A stretch of DNA of 64,000 nt from Pseudomonadota bacterium (GTDB lineage Bacteria; Pseudomonadota; Gammaproteobacteria; Burkholderiales; Rhodocyclaceae): NCBI GenBank assembly GCA_018262245.1, contig JAGTRV010000006.1, positions 1-64,000 on the forward strand, read 5' to 3'. This document shows, piece after piece, positions 18,974-28,638 of the stretch. The translations under genes and the position numbers were made by a program. Position 1 is the first letter of the stretch, and every line of letters starts with the position of its first letter. The notes beneath the pieces were generated by a model. The model saw only the letters and a list, made by a program, of their open reading frames with translations. It made no database searches and was not told the origin of the DNA.

Positions 18974-19939
18974 CTATTTGTTATTGGCTGTGCCGACGGC
19001 ACGCAGCAGGCCACCGGGGCCGCCGATGACGATCGCCGCCTGGCCCGGCAGGGAGGCACCGCCGCCGAGGAACATCGGCAGCGGATCCGGATAAGGCACA
19101 TTGCGCCAGCTGTCGCCTTCGAGGCGGGCAATGACACCGCCGTTGCCGACGGCGAAAGGAGCACCGTCGTGCATGAACAGGCGGTTCAGGGAAGCCTGGG
19201 TGGCATTGACCTGTTTCTGCCAGGTCTGGCCGCCATCGCGGGTATGCAGCATCTGGCCGGCAATCCCGCTGACCCAGCCTTCGCGGGCATCGCGGAACAG
19301 CGCCGCGTAGGGATAGAAGTCGCCCGGAATCTTCGGCCCCTTCTTCCAGGTCGCACCGCCATCGTCGGACATCACCGTCAGGCCAAACTCGCCGAGTGCC
19401 ACCGCCTGCTTGTCGCTGACGAACTGGATGGTGGTGATCTGGGTGTCCTCGCCGAGGTCGGTGACCTGCCAGGTCCTGCCCCGGTCGGCACTGCCGGCGA
19501 TCACGGCATTGGTGCCAGCCACCCACCAGCCACCCTGCGGGCTGCAGGTCACGGCCAACGGCGTGCGCGGCTGCTCGAGCTTGGCCGATTGCCAGTTCTT
19601 GCCTTCGGCATCGGCCGACCACACCTTGTGATAATGGTCGATCGCAACAAAAGTCTTGTCAGCGCAAACCGCAATATCGACCAGCGAAGTCTGGCCGAGG
19701 GCCTGACGCTGCCAGCTTGCGCCCTTGTCGTTCGAAACCAGCGCGACACCGCTCTGGGTGCCGACGACGATAACCTTGTCATTGCTGGCAATGGCCTGGC
19801 TGACGTCGTAACGATGCACCGAGCGCTGACGCTCGGTGGCGATACCGGACATGTCCGGGGCTTGCGTGCAGGCCGACAGCAATGCGCCGGCCACCGCTAT
19901 GCCCAGCGGCAATTGTCGGGTGGCAAATATCCGCCCCAT
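18974..19939 (-). CDS. YCF48/photosystem-II-stability-like beta-propeller protein
   Basis: 321 aa lipoprotein-like N-terminus (LSACTQAP) and BNR-like repeats (SADRGRTWQVTDLG, SDDGGATWKKGP, TRDGGQTWQKQV). Confidence 0.82.
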   Translation of the reverse strand: MGRIFATRQLPLGIAVAGALLSACTQAPDMSGIATERQRSVHRYDVSQAIASNDKVIVVGTQSGVALVSNDKGASWQRQALGQTSLVDIAVCADKTFVAIDHYHKVWSADAEGKNWQSAKLEQPRTPLAVTCSPQGGWWVAGTNAVIAGSADRGRTWQVTDLGEDTQITTIQFVSDKQAVALGEFGLTVMSDDGGATWKKGPKIPGDFYPYAALFRDAREGWVSGIAGQMLHTRDGGQTWQKQVNATQASLNRLFMHDGAPFAVGNGGVIARLEGDSWRNVPYPDPLPMFLGGGASLPGQAAIVIGGPGGLLRAVGTANNK

Positions 19940-20070
19940 AAAACCTCCTCCTTACCGGGCGACCGTTGTTGCGGCACACCCTTGATTTGCTCCGGCTTCC
20001 GCTTTTTCCGGGATTTATTGACATCCCGTGAATTGCAGAAAATCTCGATATTTTTTATTGATTCAATAAT

Positions 20071-20133
20071 GGCCGACACCGGCCAATACCGTCCAATACC
20101 ATTTAGTCGTTTTTCTGATACCTGCCGGGTATC
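20071..20133 (-). promoter_or_regulatory. Candidate operator/promoter region of the YCF48-RND-DUF1302-DUF1329 operon
   Basis: Three tandem 10-mers GGCCGACACC GGCCAATACC GTCCAATACC at 20071-20100, then inverted repeat GATACC-TGCCG-GGTATC at 20117-20133, in a non-coding gap. Confidence 0.5.
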
Positions 20134-20188
20134 GGCCCGGCGCCGCCTGACGGGCCGGGGCTTGCACCCCGCCCGCCATGTCGAATGA

Positions 20189-20380
20189 CTAGCGCCCCAA
20201 GTCCTTTGCGGTCTTGCCGCCGATACCCCACTGGGCCTTGGGTACGTCCTGGATCCAGACCCGGGTGTTCTCCAGCGGAGCACCCAGCGCCTCGGACATG
20301 GCTGCGCTGACCTTTTCGATCAACAGCTTCTTTTGCTCGTCGGTCCGGCCTTCAATCAGGTAGATTTGTGCGAATGGCAT
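20189..20380 (-). CDS. dmpI: 4-oxalocrotonate tautomerase
   Basis: 63 aa beginning MPFAQIYLIEGRTDEQKKLLIEKVSAAMSEALGAPLENTRVWI, with Pro after the initiator Met. Confidence 0.9.
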   Translation of the reverse strand: MPFAQIYLIEGRTDEQKKLLIEKVSAAMSEALGAPLENTRVWIQDVPKAQWGIGGKTAKDLGR

Positions 20381-20396
20381 GTTTCCTCCGGCTTTC

Positions 20397-21185
20397 TCAG
20401 GCGAACTTGACGCTGGTGCTACCCAGCGACTGGATGCGCAGATTGACGTGATCACCTGCACTGACAGCAACTGCCTCGGTGACGCCGCCGGAAAGAATCA
20501 TCGTGCCGGCTGGAATCTCTTCGCCACGGGCGCCAAGATGGTTGGCCAGCATGGCGATGGCTGCCGCCGGATGGCCGAGTACGGCAGCGCCGGCGCCGAT
20601 GGCAACGGGTTCGCCGTTCTTTTCCATGACCACGCCCAGGGTACGCAGATCGAGACCGGCCACCGGCGTCATCTGGCCACCGAGCACGAAGCGCGAGGAC
20701 GAGCAGTTGTCGGCAATGACGCTCTTCAGGTCGAACTTGAAATCGCGGTAGCGCGAATCGATGATCTCGATGCCGGGCATGATGAAATCAGTCGCGGCCA
20801 GCACGGCACCGATATGACAGCCCGGGCCTTTCAGCGCCTTTTTCAGCACAAAGACGATTTCCGGCTCGACCTTCGGGTGGATCAGTTCCTTGATCTTGAT
20901 TTCACCGCCATCGGCGACACTGAAGTAATCGACAAGGAAGCCGAAACACGGGGTTTCGACGCCCATCTGCTTCATCTTGGCATGCGAAGTCAGGCCGGCT
21001 TTCAGGCCAACGACGCGATTGCCGCGGGCCAGTTTGCGGCGCAGAATTTCGTTCTGGATGGCGTAGGCGTCATCCCAGTCCATCTCGGGATGGGCGTCGG
21101 TGATCTTGACCACATCATGGGCTTGCAGCTCGGCGTTTTCGAGCAACTCGGCCAGTTGGCCGATGGTTTGTTGATTCAGTTTCAT
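20397..21185 (-). CDS. dmpH: 4-oxalocrotonate decarboxylase
   Basis: 262 aa hydratase/decarboxylase family ([37 protein letters not shown]), in meta-operon context. Confidence 0.88.
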   Translation of the reverse strand: MKLNQQTIGQLAELLENAELQAHDVVKITDAHPEMDWDDAYAIQNEILRRKLARGNRVVGLKAGLTSHAKMKQMGVETPCFGFLVDYFSVADGGEIKIKELIHPKVEPEIVFVLKKALKGPGCHIGAVLAATDFIMPGIEIIDSRYRDFKFDLKSVIADNCSSSRFVLGGQMTPVAGLDLRTLGVVMEKNGEPVAIGAGAAVLGHPAAAIAMLANHLGARGEEIPAGTMILSGGVTEAVAVSAGDHVNLRIQSLGSTSVKFA

Positions 21186-22213
21186 TTCAGCAATCCCCGT
21201 TCGCGTGCCATCGTGATGGCGGTATCTTCAATCATGTCTTCCTGCCCGCCGACCATGCCGCGCCGGCCCAGCTCGACCAGGATGTCGCGGGCCGGCACGC
21301 CGTACTTGGCCGAAGCACGCTTGGCAAACAGCAGGAAGGAGCCATAGACGCCGGCATAACCGAGCGTCAGCGCATCGCGGTCGATGCGGATCGGGAAGTC
21401 CATCATCGGCACGACCAGGTCTTCGGCGACGTCGGTGATCTTGGCGACATCCACCCCGGTCTCGATGCCCATCAGGCTGCACACGGCAATCAGCACTTCC
21501 ATCGGCGTGTTGCCGGCCCCGGCACCCAGACCCGCAGCCGCGGCGTCGATGCGGTTGGCCCCGACTTCGATGGCAGCGATCGAGTTGGCGACGCCCATGG
21601 CCAGGTTGTGGTGGCCATGGAAACCAAGTTCGGTTTCCGGCTTCAGCGCGGCACGCACGGCAGACAGGCGTTCCTTGACGCCTTCCGGCAGCAGGTGGCC
21701 GGCCGAGTCGGTGACGTAGATACAGTTGGCCCCGTAGGACTCCATCAGTTTGGCTTGCTTGACCAGGCCTTCGGCACTGTTCATGTGGGCCATCATCAGG
21801 AAACCGACGGTGTCCATGTCCAGCTTGCGGGCCATGGTGATGTGTTGTTCGGAGACGTCAGCCTCAGTACAGTGGGTGGCGACCCGGATGGTATTGACGC
21901 CGAGGTCACGCGCCATCTTCAGGTGATCGACAGTCCCGATACCCGGCAGCAGCAGGGCGGAGACCTTGGCGTTCTTCATCTTCGGGATGACGGCGCCGAG
22001 ATACTCTTCATCGGTATGGGCCGGGAAGCCGTAGTTGACCGAGGAACCACCGAGGCCATCGCCGTGGGTGACTTCGATCAGCGGCACGCCGGCGGCGTCG
22101 AGGCCGGTGGCGATGGCGGTCATCTGGTCGAGGGTCATCAGGTGACGCTTGGGATGCATGCCGTCACGCAGGGTCATGTCGTGGACGGTGACTTTTTTGC
22201 CTTTGAGGGTCAT
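21182..22213 (-). CDS. dmpG: 4-hydroxy-2-oxovalerate aldolase
   Basis: 343 aa ([59 protein letters not shown]). Confidence 0.95.
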   Translation of the reverse strand: MTLKGKKVTVHDMTLRDGMHPKRHLMTLDQMTAIATGLDAAGVPLIEVTHGDGLGGSSVNYGFPAHTDEEYLGAVIPKMKNAKVSALLLPGIGTVDHLKMARDLGVNTIRVATHCTEADVSEQHITMARKLDMDTVGFLMMAHMNSAEGLVKQAKLMESYGANCIYVTDSAGHLLPEGVKERLSAVRAALKPETELGFHGHHNLAMGVANSIAAIEVGANRIDAAAAGLGAGAGNTPMEVLIAVCSLMGIETGVDVAKITDVAEDLVVPMMDFPIRIDRDALTLGYAGVYGSFLLFAKRASAKYGVPARDILVELGRRGMVGGQEDMIEDTAITMARERGLLK

Positions 22214-22233
22214 TTGTCTTTTCTCCTTATTCC

Positions 22234-23148
22234 TTAGGCGTGCACCGGCTCAAGCTTGAGCGTGCCCTTGATCATTTCTTCGGCGAACATTTCGGCGGTG
22301 CGGGCACCGGCGGCGGTCATGATGTCGAGGTTGCCGGCGTAGGTCGGCAGGAAGTCGCCGAGACCGGTGACTTCCATGTAGACGGAGACGCGGTTGCCGT
22401 CGAAGACCGGGCCGTTGACCAGGCGGTAGCCCGGCACGTACTTCTGGACTTCCTTGATCATGGCGTGGATGGATTCGGTGATCTTTTCCTGGTCCGGTGC
22501 GGTTTCGGTCAGGCAGTGCACGGTGTCGCGCATGACGAGCGGCGGTTCGGCCGGGTTGATGATGATGATGGCCTTGCCCTTCTTGGCGCCGCCAACCTTT
22601 TCGACGGCACCAGCGGTGGTGCGGGTGAATTCGTCGATGTTCTTGCGGGTGCCGGGGCCGGCGCTCTTCGAAGACACCGTGGCGACGATTTCGCCGTAGG
22701 CGACCGGCTGGACGCGGGAAACGGCAGCGACCATCGGAATGGTGGCCTGGCCACCGCAGGTGACCATGTTGACGTTCATCTCACGGCGACCAACGTGTTC
22801 CTTCAGATTGACCGGCGGCACGCAGAACGGGCCGATGGCGGCGGGGGTCAGGTCGATCATCAGGACGCCGAGGGCATTCAGCTTGCGGCTGTTCTCGGCA
22901 TGGACGTAGGCCGAGGTGGCATCGAAGGCGATCTGAACATTGTCTTCAAGGACGTGGGGCAGGAAACCATCGACCCCGGTGGCGCAGGTCTTCAGGCCCA
23001 TATCGGCGGCACGCTTGAGGCCTTCGGATTCAGGATCGATGCCGATCATCCAGACCGGTTCAAGGAAGGGACTGCGCTTCAGCTTGTAGAGCAGGTCGGT
23101 GCCGATATTGCCCGGGCCAATCAGGGCGCATTTGATTTTTTGGGTCAT
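22234..23148 (-). CDS. dmpF: Acetaldehyde dehydrogenase (acylating)
   Basis: Start trimmed to [23 protein letters not shown]. Has [20 protein letters not shown]. Confidence 0.95.
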   Translation of the reverse strand: MTQKIKCALIGPGNIGTDLLYKLKRSPFLEPVWMIGIDPESEGLKRAADMGLKTCATGVDGFLPHVLEDNVQIAFDATSAYVHAENSRKLNALGVLMIDLTPAAIGPFCVPPVNLKEHVGRREMNVNMVTCGGQATIPMVAAVSRVQPVAYGEIVATVSSKSAGPGTRKNIDEFTRTTAGAVEKVGGAKKGKAIIIINPAEPPLVMRDTVHCLTETAPDQEKITESIHAMIKEVQKYVPGYRLVNGPVFDGNRVSVYMEVTGLGDFLPTYAGNLDIMTAAGARTAEMFAEEMIKGTLKLEPVHA

Positions 23149-23173
23149 CAATATTTTCCTTATTGATCGTTGT

Positions 23174-23968
23174 TCAGCAAATGGTGGAAACGATGCCGCC
23201 CTCGACGCGCAGCGCGGCACCGGTCGTCGCAGCCGCTCTCGCGCTGCAGACGTAGGCGACCAGCGCAGCCACTTCGGCCGGATCGATCATGCGTTTGATA
23301 ATTGAGGTCGGGCGCCCTTCGGCGAAGAAACGGCGTTCCATTTCATCGAGGCTGATGCCGGACTCGGCGGCCAGCTTGCCGAAGAATTCGCCAACACCTT
23401 CCGAGCGCGTCGGGCCGGGCAGCACGGCATTGACCGTGACACCGGTGCCGGCGCAGCTCTGGGCCAGACCGCGCGACACGGCGAGCTGGGCCGACTTGGT
23501 CATGCCGTAATGGACCATCTCGCCCGGCGTGTTGATGCCGGATTCGCTGGAGATGAACACGATACGTCCCCAGTTGGCCGCCTTCATGGCCGGCAGGTAA
23601 TGACGGGCCAGACGGACGCCGCTCATCACGTTGACGTCGAAAAAGCGCTGCCATTCGCTGTCAGGGATGGCGTCGAAGGGCACCGGATCGAAGATGCCGA
23701 GGTTGTTGACCAGAATGTCGGCCTGCGGACAGGCGTCGAACAGGAACTGGCAACCTTCCGCCGTGGACAAATCAGCCACCACGCCCTGTACGTCGGCGCC
23801 AGCCACCAGCGAACGCAGGCGGCCAAGCGCCGCATCGACACTTTTCTGGCTGCGACCGTTGATCACCACCCGGGCGCCTTCGCGAGCCAGCTCGGTGGCG
23901 ATGGCAAAGCCGATGCCGACGGTCGATCCGGAAACTACCGCAGTCTTCGATTTGATCTGGAAGTCCAT
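23174..23968 (-). CDS. Short-chain dehydrogenase/reductase
   Basis: 264 aa from [24 protein letters not shown]. Canonical YGMTK catalytic motif. Confidence 0.88.
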   Translation of the reverse strand: MDFQIKSKTAVVSGSTVGIGFAIATELAREGARVVINGRSQKSVDAALGRLRSLVAGADVQGVVADLSTAEGCQFLFDACPQADILVNNLGIFDPVPFDAIPDSEWQRFFDVNVMSGVRLARHYLPAMKAANWGRIVFISSESGINTPGEMVHYGMTKSAQLAVSRGLAQSCAGTGVTVNAVLPGPTRSEGVGEFFGKLAAESGISLDEMERRFFAEGRPTSIIKRMIDPAEVAALVAYVCSARAAATTGAALRVEGGIVSTIC

Positions 23969-23982
23969 GTCAGGCTGCCGGC

Positions 23983-24765
23983 TTAGACGAAACGGACCGA
24001 ACAACCGCCGATGCCGCCGATGGTCATGCGCAGGTTGTCGCCCTTGACCACCGGAACCATGGCGCCCATCGCACCGGACAGCACGATATCGCCGGCCTTC
24101 AGGGTGATGCCCAGCTTGCCCAGCGTGTTGGCCAGCCAGACCATGGCATTGACCGGGTGGCCCATCGTCGCGGCGCCAGCGCCGGTGACGACAATCTCGC
24201 CGTTCTTCTCGAGGACCATGCCGCACAGGCCAAGGTCGACATTGCTGATATCGACCAGTTGGTCGCCAAGCACGAAGACGCCGCAGGAAGCGTTGTCGGC
24301 CACGGTGTCCTGGATCTTGATCTTCCAGTCGGTAATACGCGAATCGACGATCTCGAAACAGGCCATGACGCCTTCGGTCGCCGCCAGCACATCGGCCGCC
24401 GTCACGCCCGGCCCTTTCAGATCCTTCTTGAGCAGGAAGGCAATTTCGCCCTCGGCTTTCGGCTGGATCAGCGAGCTCATCTCGATGGATTCGCCTTCGT
24501 TGTAGACCATGCCGTCGAGCAGGTAGCCGAAGTCCGGCTGATGCACGCCGAGCAGGTTCATGACCGGCTTGCTGGTGACGCCGATCTTCTTGCCGATGAC
24601 GCGTTCGCCCTTGGCCAGGCGGCGCGACAGCATCTGCTGCTGGATATGGTAGGCGTCCTCGATGGTGATGTCGAAGCCACGCGAAGTCAGCGGGCTGACC
24701 GTCTTGCCGGCAACCAGCGCTTCGTAGAGCTCGTCGCCGAGTTGGGTGATTTGCGATTGTTCCAT
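23983..24765 (-). CDS. dmpE: 2-oxopent-4-enoate hydratase
   Basis: Start trimmed to MEQSQITQLGDELYEAL. Has GKKIGVTSKPVMNLLGVHQPDFGYLLDGM. Confidence 0.92.
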   Translation of the reverse strand: MEQSQITQLGDELYEALVAGKTVSPLTSRGFDITIEDAYHIQQQMLSRRLAKGERVIGKKIGVTSKPVMNLLGVHQPDFGYLLDGMVYNEGESIEMSSLIQPKAEGEIAFLLKKDLKGPGVTAADVLAATEGVMACFEIVDSRITDWKIKIQDTVADNASCGVFVLGDQLVDISNVDLGLCGMVLEKNGEIVVTGAGAATMGHPVNAMVWLANTLGKLGITLKAGDIVLSGAMGAMVPVVKGDNLRMTIGGIGGCSVRFV

Positions 24766-24787
24766 GATGGTTTCTCGTGCTCTTTCG

Positions 24788-25612
24788 TTATGCGGCCAGG
24801 AAATTGCTGACCAGCTGGTTGAAGTCGCGGTTGTGTTCAATCTGGACCCAGTGCCCGCAGCGCCCGAAAACATGCAGTTGCGAGTCGTCGATCCAGTGGT
24901 TCAGGGTCAAGGAATTGCTCAGCGGAATCACCCGGTCGTCACGACCATGGATGACCAGCGTCTTGTGCCTGAGCGCCCGGATATCGGCCTCGGCACTGGC
25001 CATCGCATCGACCCAGCGCTGGCGCGGGGCCGGGAACATGGCCGAAAACGATTCCTGAAAACCGGGCCGGATGCTGGCCTGATAACGCAGTTCGGCCAGC
25101 TCGTCGGTGACCAGACTGCGGTCGTAGGCAAAGATATCGAGCAGGCCACGCATGGCTTGCAATGACGGCTCATAGCCCCACGCCGCATCGAGTTCCGGCG
25201 TCAGTTCGAACGGCACGCCGACGCTGCCCATCAATACCAGCCGACGCACGCGCTGCGGGTGGCGGATGGCCAGCGCCAGTGCAATGGCGCCACCGAAGGA
25301 GTTGCCGATCAGGTCGGTCTGTTCGATGCCCAGTGCGTCAAGCAGACCGACTGCCTGATTGACCCAGCCATCGACACCGTATTCGATATCGGCCGGCCGC
25401 TCGGTATAGCCGAAGCCAACCATGTCCGGCGCGATGGCGCGGCAGGTCTTGGCCAGCTCCGGCAGAACCAGACGCCAGTTGGCCCATGCCGTCACCCCCG
25501 GGCCGGAGCCGTGGATGAGCAGCACCGGGGCCCCGCTACCGAGATCGTGATAGTTGGTTTCGATGCCGCCAGCGACGATGCGCTGGCCGATTTCAGGAGA
25601 GTTTGCCGACAT
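24788..25612 (-). CDS. dmpD: 2-hydroxymuconate-semialdehyde hydrolase (alpha/beta hydrolase)
   Basis: VLLIHGSGPGVTAWANWR, nucleophile elbow GNSFGG, GRDDRVIPL, FGRCGHWVQIEH. Confidence 0.93.
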   Translation of the reverse strand: MSANSPEIGQRIVAGGIETNYHDLGSGAPVLLIHGSGPGVTAWANWRLVLPELAKTCRAIAPDMVGFGYTERPADIEYGVDGWVNQAVGLLDALGIEQTDLIGNSFGGAIALALAIRHPQRVRRLVLMGSVGVPFELTPELDAAWGYEPSLQAMRGLLDIFAYDRSLVTDELAELRYQASIRPGFQESFSAMFPAPRQRWVDAMASAEADIRALRHKTLVIHGRDDRVIPLSNSLTLNHWIDDSQLHVFGRCGHWVQIEHNRDFNQLVSNFLAA

Positions 25613-25624
25613 GTTCGGATCGCC

Positions 25625-27079
25625 TTACAGCTTGATGCAGACGTTCTTGAGTTCGGTATAGAACTCAAGCGAATGCACGCCACCCTCGCGGCCGATACCG
25701 GACTGCTTGGCGCCACCGAACGGCGTGCGCAAGTCGCGCAGGAACCAGCTGTTCACCCAGACCAGGCCGGCTTCGATACGACCAGCAACGCGGTGAGCGC
25801 GATTGACGTCCTGCGTAAAGACCGAGGCGGCCAGACCGTAGGTCGTGTTGTTGGCGCGCTTGATCACTTCATCTTCGCTGTCGAACGGCATCACGGTCGT
25901 GCAAGGTCCGAAGATCTCTTCACGAACCACAGCGGCGTTGTCGTCGAGACCGGTCCAGATGGTCGGCTGCACCCAGGCACCGTTGGCCAGCTCGCCCGGC
26001 ATGTCGGGGATGCCACCACCGGTGACCACCGTGGCGCCCTCCTCGACGGCCTTCTTGTAATAGGACAAGACCTTGTTGCGGTGTTCCTGGCTGACCAATG
26101 GCCCCATGTTGGCGCTCGGGTCGCTCGGCACGCCGAGTTTGAGCTTTTCGGCACCGGCCTTCAGGGCTGCCACGAAGGTCTCGAAGAACGGGCGCTCGAC
26201 ATAGACACGCTCGGTGCCCAGGCAGACCTGGCCACAGTTCGAGAAGCAGGAGCGCAGCGTGGCTTCGATCGCGACATCCAGATTGGCGTCGGCAAAAACG
26301 ATGGCCGGGTTCTTGCCGCCCATTTCCAGCGATACCGGGCGGGCACCGTCGGCAGCGGCCTTCATGATCGCAGCACCGGTACGGGTCTCGCCAGTAAAGG
26401 TGATCGCATTCACATTCTGGTTGGTGGTCAGGAATTCGCCGGCCGAATTCGGCCCGAAACCATGCACGACGTTGTAGACGCCCTTCGGCACGCCGCAGGC
26501 ATTCATCACTTCGCCGAGCAGGGTGGCCGTCGACGGTGTTTCTTCCGACGGTTTGACGACGACCGTGTTGCCGCAGGCCAGCGCCGGACCAACCTTCCAG
26601 GTCATCAGCAGCAGCGGCAGGTTCCACGGGCAGACCACACCGACCACGCCCACCGGGCGACGGATCGCGTAGTTCAGCGCGCCCTTGCCATCCGGCGTCG
26701 CCATTTCGAAGAACTCGGTCGGCGCGTTCTTGATCACGTCGGCGAAAATCTTGAAATTGGCTGCGCCGCGCGGGATGTCGATGTGAGAAGCCAAGCTCTT
26801 CGGCTTGCCGGTATCGGCACATTCGGCTTCGAGGAATTCGTCGAAGCGACGGGTAATCTCGTCGGCCACCTTGTTCAGGATATCGGTGCGCTCGACCACG
26901 GTCATCTTGCCCCACGGGCCTTCCAGCGCATCGTGCGCTGCCTTGACCGCGGCATCAACCTCGGCCTTGCCGGCTTCATGCACCATGCCGATCAGCGAGT
27001 TGTCGAGCGGCGTCCGCTTCTCGAACTGCTTCCCTGTAGCAACGAACTCGCCGTTAATAAAATTCAGGATCTGTTTCAT
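25625..27079 (-). CDS. dmpC: 2-hydroxymuconic semialdehyde dehydrogenase
   Basis: Start trimmed to MKQILNFINGEFVATGKQF. ALDH motifs SLEMGGKNPAIVFAD and NCGQVCLGTERVYVE. Confidence 0.95.
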   Translation of the reverse strand: MKQILNFINGEFVATGKQFEKRTPLDNSLIGMVHEAGKAEVDAAVKAAHDALEGPWGKMTVVERTDILNKVADEITRRFDEFLEAECADTGKPKSLASHIDIPRGAANFKIFADVIKNAPTEFFEMATPDGKGALNYAIRRPVGVVGVVCPWNLPLLLMTWKVGPALACGNTVVVKPSEETPSTATLLGEVMNACGVPKGVYNVVHGFGPNSAGEFLTTNQNVNAITFTGETRTGAAIMKAAADGARPVSLEMGGKNPAIVFADANLDVAIEATLRSCFSNCGQVCLGTERVYVERPFFETFVAALKAGAEKLKLGVPSDPSANMGPLVSQEHRNKVLSYYKKAVEEGATVVTGGGIPDMPGELANGAWVQPTIWTGLDDNAAVVREEIFGPCTTVMPFDSEDEVIKRANNTTYGLAASVFTQDVNRAHRVAGRIEAGLVWVNSWFLRDLRTPFGGAKQSGIGREGGVHSLEFYTELKNVCIKL

Positions 27080-27101
27080 TCTGTCCTCTGTGGTTTTGTT
27101 G

Positions 27102-27530
27102 TCAGGCCAGCCCGATGGCCGCCAGCCCAGCCTTGGCACACTCTTCGTCCTCGGACTCCGAGGCGCCGGAAACACCGATACCGCCGATCCACTCGCTGCC
27201 CTCGCCGGGCACCGGCAGGCCACCGCCGAAAACGATCAGGCGCGGCTGGTTGGAGAAGCCGAACTTCATCCCGTCGTCGTGGCCAATCGCCCCCATCCAG
27301 GCCTTGGTCGGGAAGCCGAAGCTGGCCGCGGTGTAGGCTTTGTCGATGGCGATATTGATCGAGTGGATGAAGGCCCCCGGCTGGCGCAGGAAGGCCATCA
27401 GGTTGCCGCCGCGGTCGACGACCGCGACGTTGATCTTCCAGCCCTTGGCCGCCGCGAAAGCAACCGCCGCCGCACAAGCTGCGGAGGCTGCCTCGGCAGT
27501 GATCCCCGGCGTGCTGACGGCGACTTGCAT
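27102..27530 (-). CDS. GlcG/HbpS-like protein
   Basis: 142 aa: VAVVDRGGNLMAFLRQPGAFIHSINIAIDKAYTAASFGFPT...GGGLPV..GEWIGGIGVSGA-type sequence. Confidence 0.82.
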   Translation of the reverse strand: MQVAVSTPGITAEAASAACAAAVAFAAAKGWKINVAVVDRGGNLMAFLRQPGAFIHSINIAIDKAYTAASFGFPTKAWMGAIGHDDGMKFGFSNQPRLIVFGGGLPVPGEGSEWIGGIGVSGASESEDEECAKAGLAAIGLA

Positions 27531-28456
27531 CAGGTCACCACCGTCAGGAAGCGATCGTTCAGCTTGCGGTCGTGATAGAACACGGCCGCACCGACTTCAT
27601 CCATCGTCCACTTCGTCGGCTTCTGATCCGGGTAGGCATAGTTACCGCCGCAGAAGGTTTCGAAGCGATTGCCGTTCGGGTCGAAGGCGTAGATGGTCGT
27701 GCCGCGGGTCACGCCATGGCGCGTCGGGCCGATGTCGATCGAAACGCGGTTCATCGACATCAAGTCTGCGGCGCGCAATACCTGCTCCCAGGTTTCGAGC
27801 AGGAAGGAAACGTGGTGCAGCTTGCCCGGTTCCGGATGACGGACGAAGGCGATGTCATGGGCCTTGGTCGAGCACGACAGCCAGATCGCCAGATCCTGGT
27901 TGTCGTCGAGCGCGATGTGCTCGACCAGGAAGAAGCCGAGCACGTCCTGGAAGATGGCCTGGGCCTTTTCGATGTCCGGCCCGTAGAGCAGGCAGTGGTC
28001 GAGGCGGATCGGGGCGATGCCCTTTTCGGCCGAGGCGCACCAGGCTTCCGGATTGAGTTCGCCCATGTCGTTGCCGATGGCGGTCTTTTGCGAATACAGC
28101 TCGATGTCGTGGCCAGTCGGCAGCGTGAAACGCACGCGCTCGCCGGTTTCCAGCAATTCGCCGGCCGGAATGCGCTTGGTGGCGACGCCGTAGGCGTTCA
28201 GATCCTTTTCCAGCTTGGCCAGCGTGGCATCGCTATCGACCTTGAAGGCGAAGAAGTCGATGCCGGCGCTATCGGCCTGGCGCAGGATCACGCTGTTGTG
28301 ATCGCGCTCTTCCCAAGTCTTGAAATAAACGCGGCCCTGGGCATCGCGACCGGTTTCGATCAAGCCCAACACCTTTGAATAGAAATCAACGCTTTCTGCC
28401 ATGTCGAGCACCCGCATCTGAATGTGCCCGGGACGAAGTACGCCTGTCATTGCCAT
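27530..28456 (-). CDS. dmpB: Catechol 2,3-dioxygenase (extradiol)
   Basis: Start trimmed to MAMTGVLRPGHIQMRVLDM. Extradiol motifs IRLDHCLLYGPDI, GKLHHVSFLLETWE, GNRFETFCGGNY. Confidence 0.96.
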   Translation of the reverse strand: MAMTGVLRPGHIQMRVLDMAESVDFYSKVLGLIETGRDAQGRVYFKTWEERDHNSVILRQADSAGIDFFAFKVDSDATLAKLEKDLNAYGVATKRIPAGELLETGERVRFTLPTGHDIELYSQKTAIGNDMGELNPEAWCASAEKGIAPIRLDHCLLYGPDIEKAQAIFQDVLGFFLVEHIALDDNQDLAIWLSCSTKAHDIAFVRHPEPGKLHHVSFLLETWEQVLRAADLMSMNRVSIDIGPTRHGVTRGTTIYAFDPNGNRFETFCGGNYAYPDQKPTKWTMDEVGAAVFYHDRKLNDRFLTVVT

Positions 28457-28533
28457 TTGTCTGCTCCTCTTTTTTAGATTTGATAACTGCACAAAATCCA
28501 TGCAATCGATTTAACGCAACGATATTTACAACC

Positions 28534-28564
28534 AATCTCGATGTCAATATGTTTTCTCGAGATT
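28534..28564. promoter_or_regulatory. Inverted repeat overlapping the likely dmpB promoter (candidate GntR operator)
   Basis: AATCTCGA-N15-TCGAGATT perfect 8-bp arms. A minus-strand -35-like TTGACA (28547-28542) lies between the arms. Confidence 0.55.
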
Positions 28565-28638
28565 TTTAAATACACCCGACAATTGCTGTTATCGGGTTAA
28601 AATTTTCCTGTCCGTTTCCTGTCAGCTATTCAAATACC

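Noticed and set aside
16836-19094. 752-aa + strand ORF opposite the RND transporter
   Set aside because: Antisense shadow ORF in GC-rich coding DNA. Composition is low-complexity (R/D/H/Q-rich) with no recognisable domain; the minus strand has a clear RND protein.
25259-27358. 699-aa + strand ORF opposite dmpC/dmpD
   Set aside because: Shadow ORF; the minus strand encodes well-recognised ALDH and hydrolase proteins.
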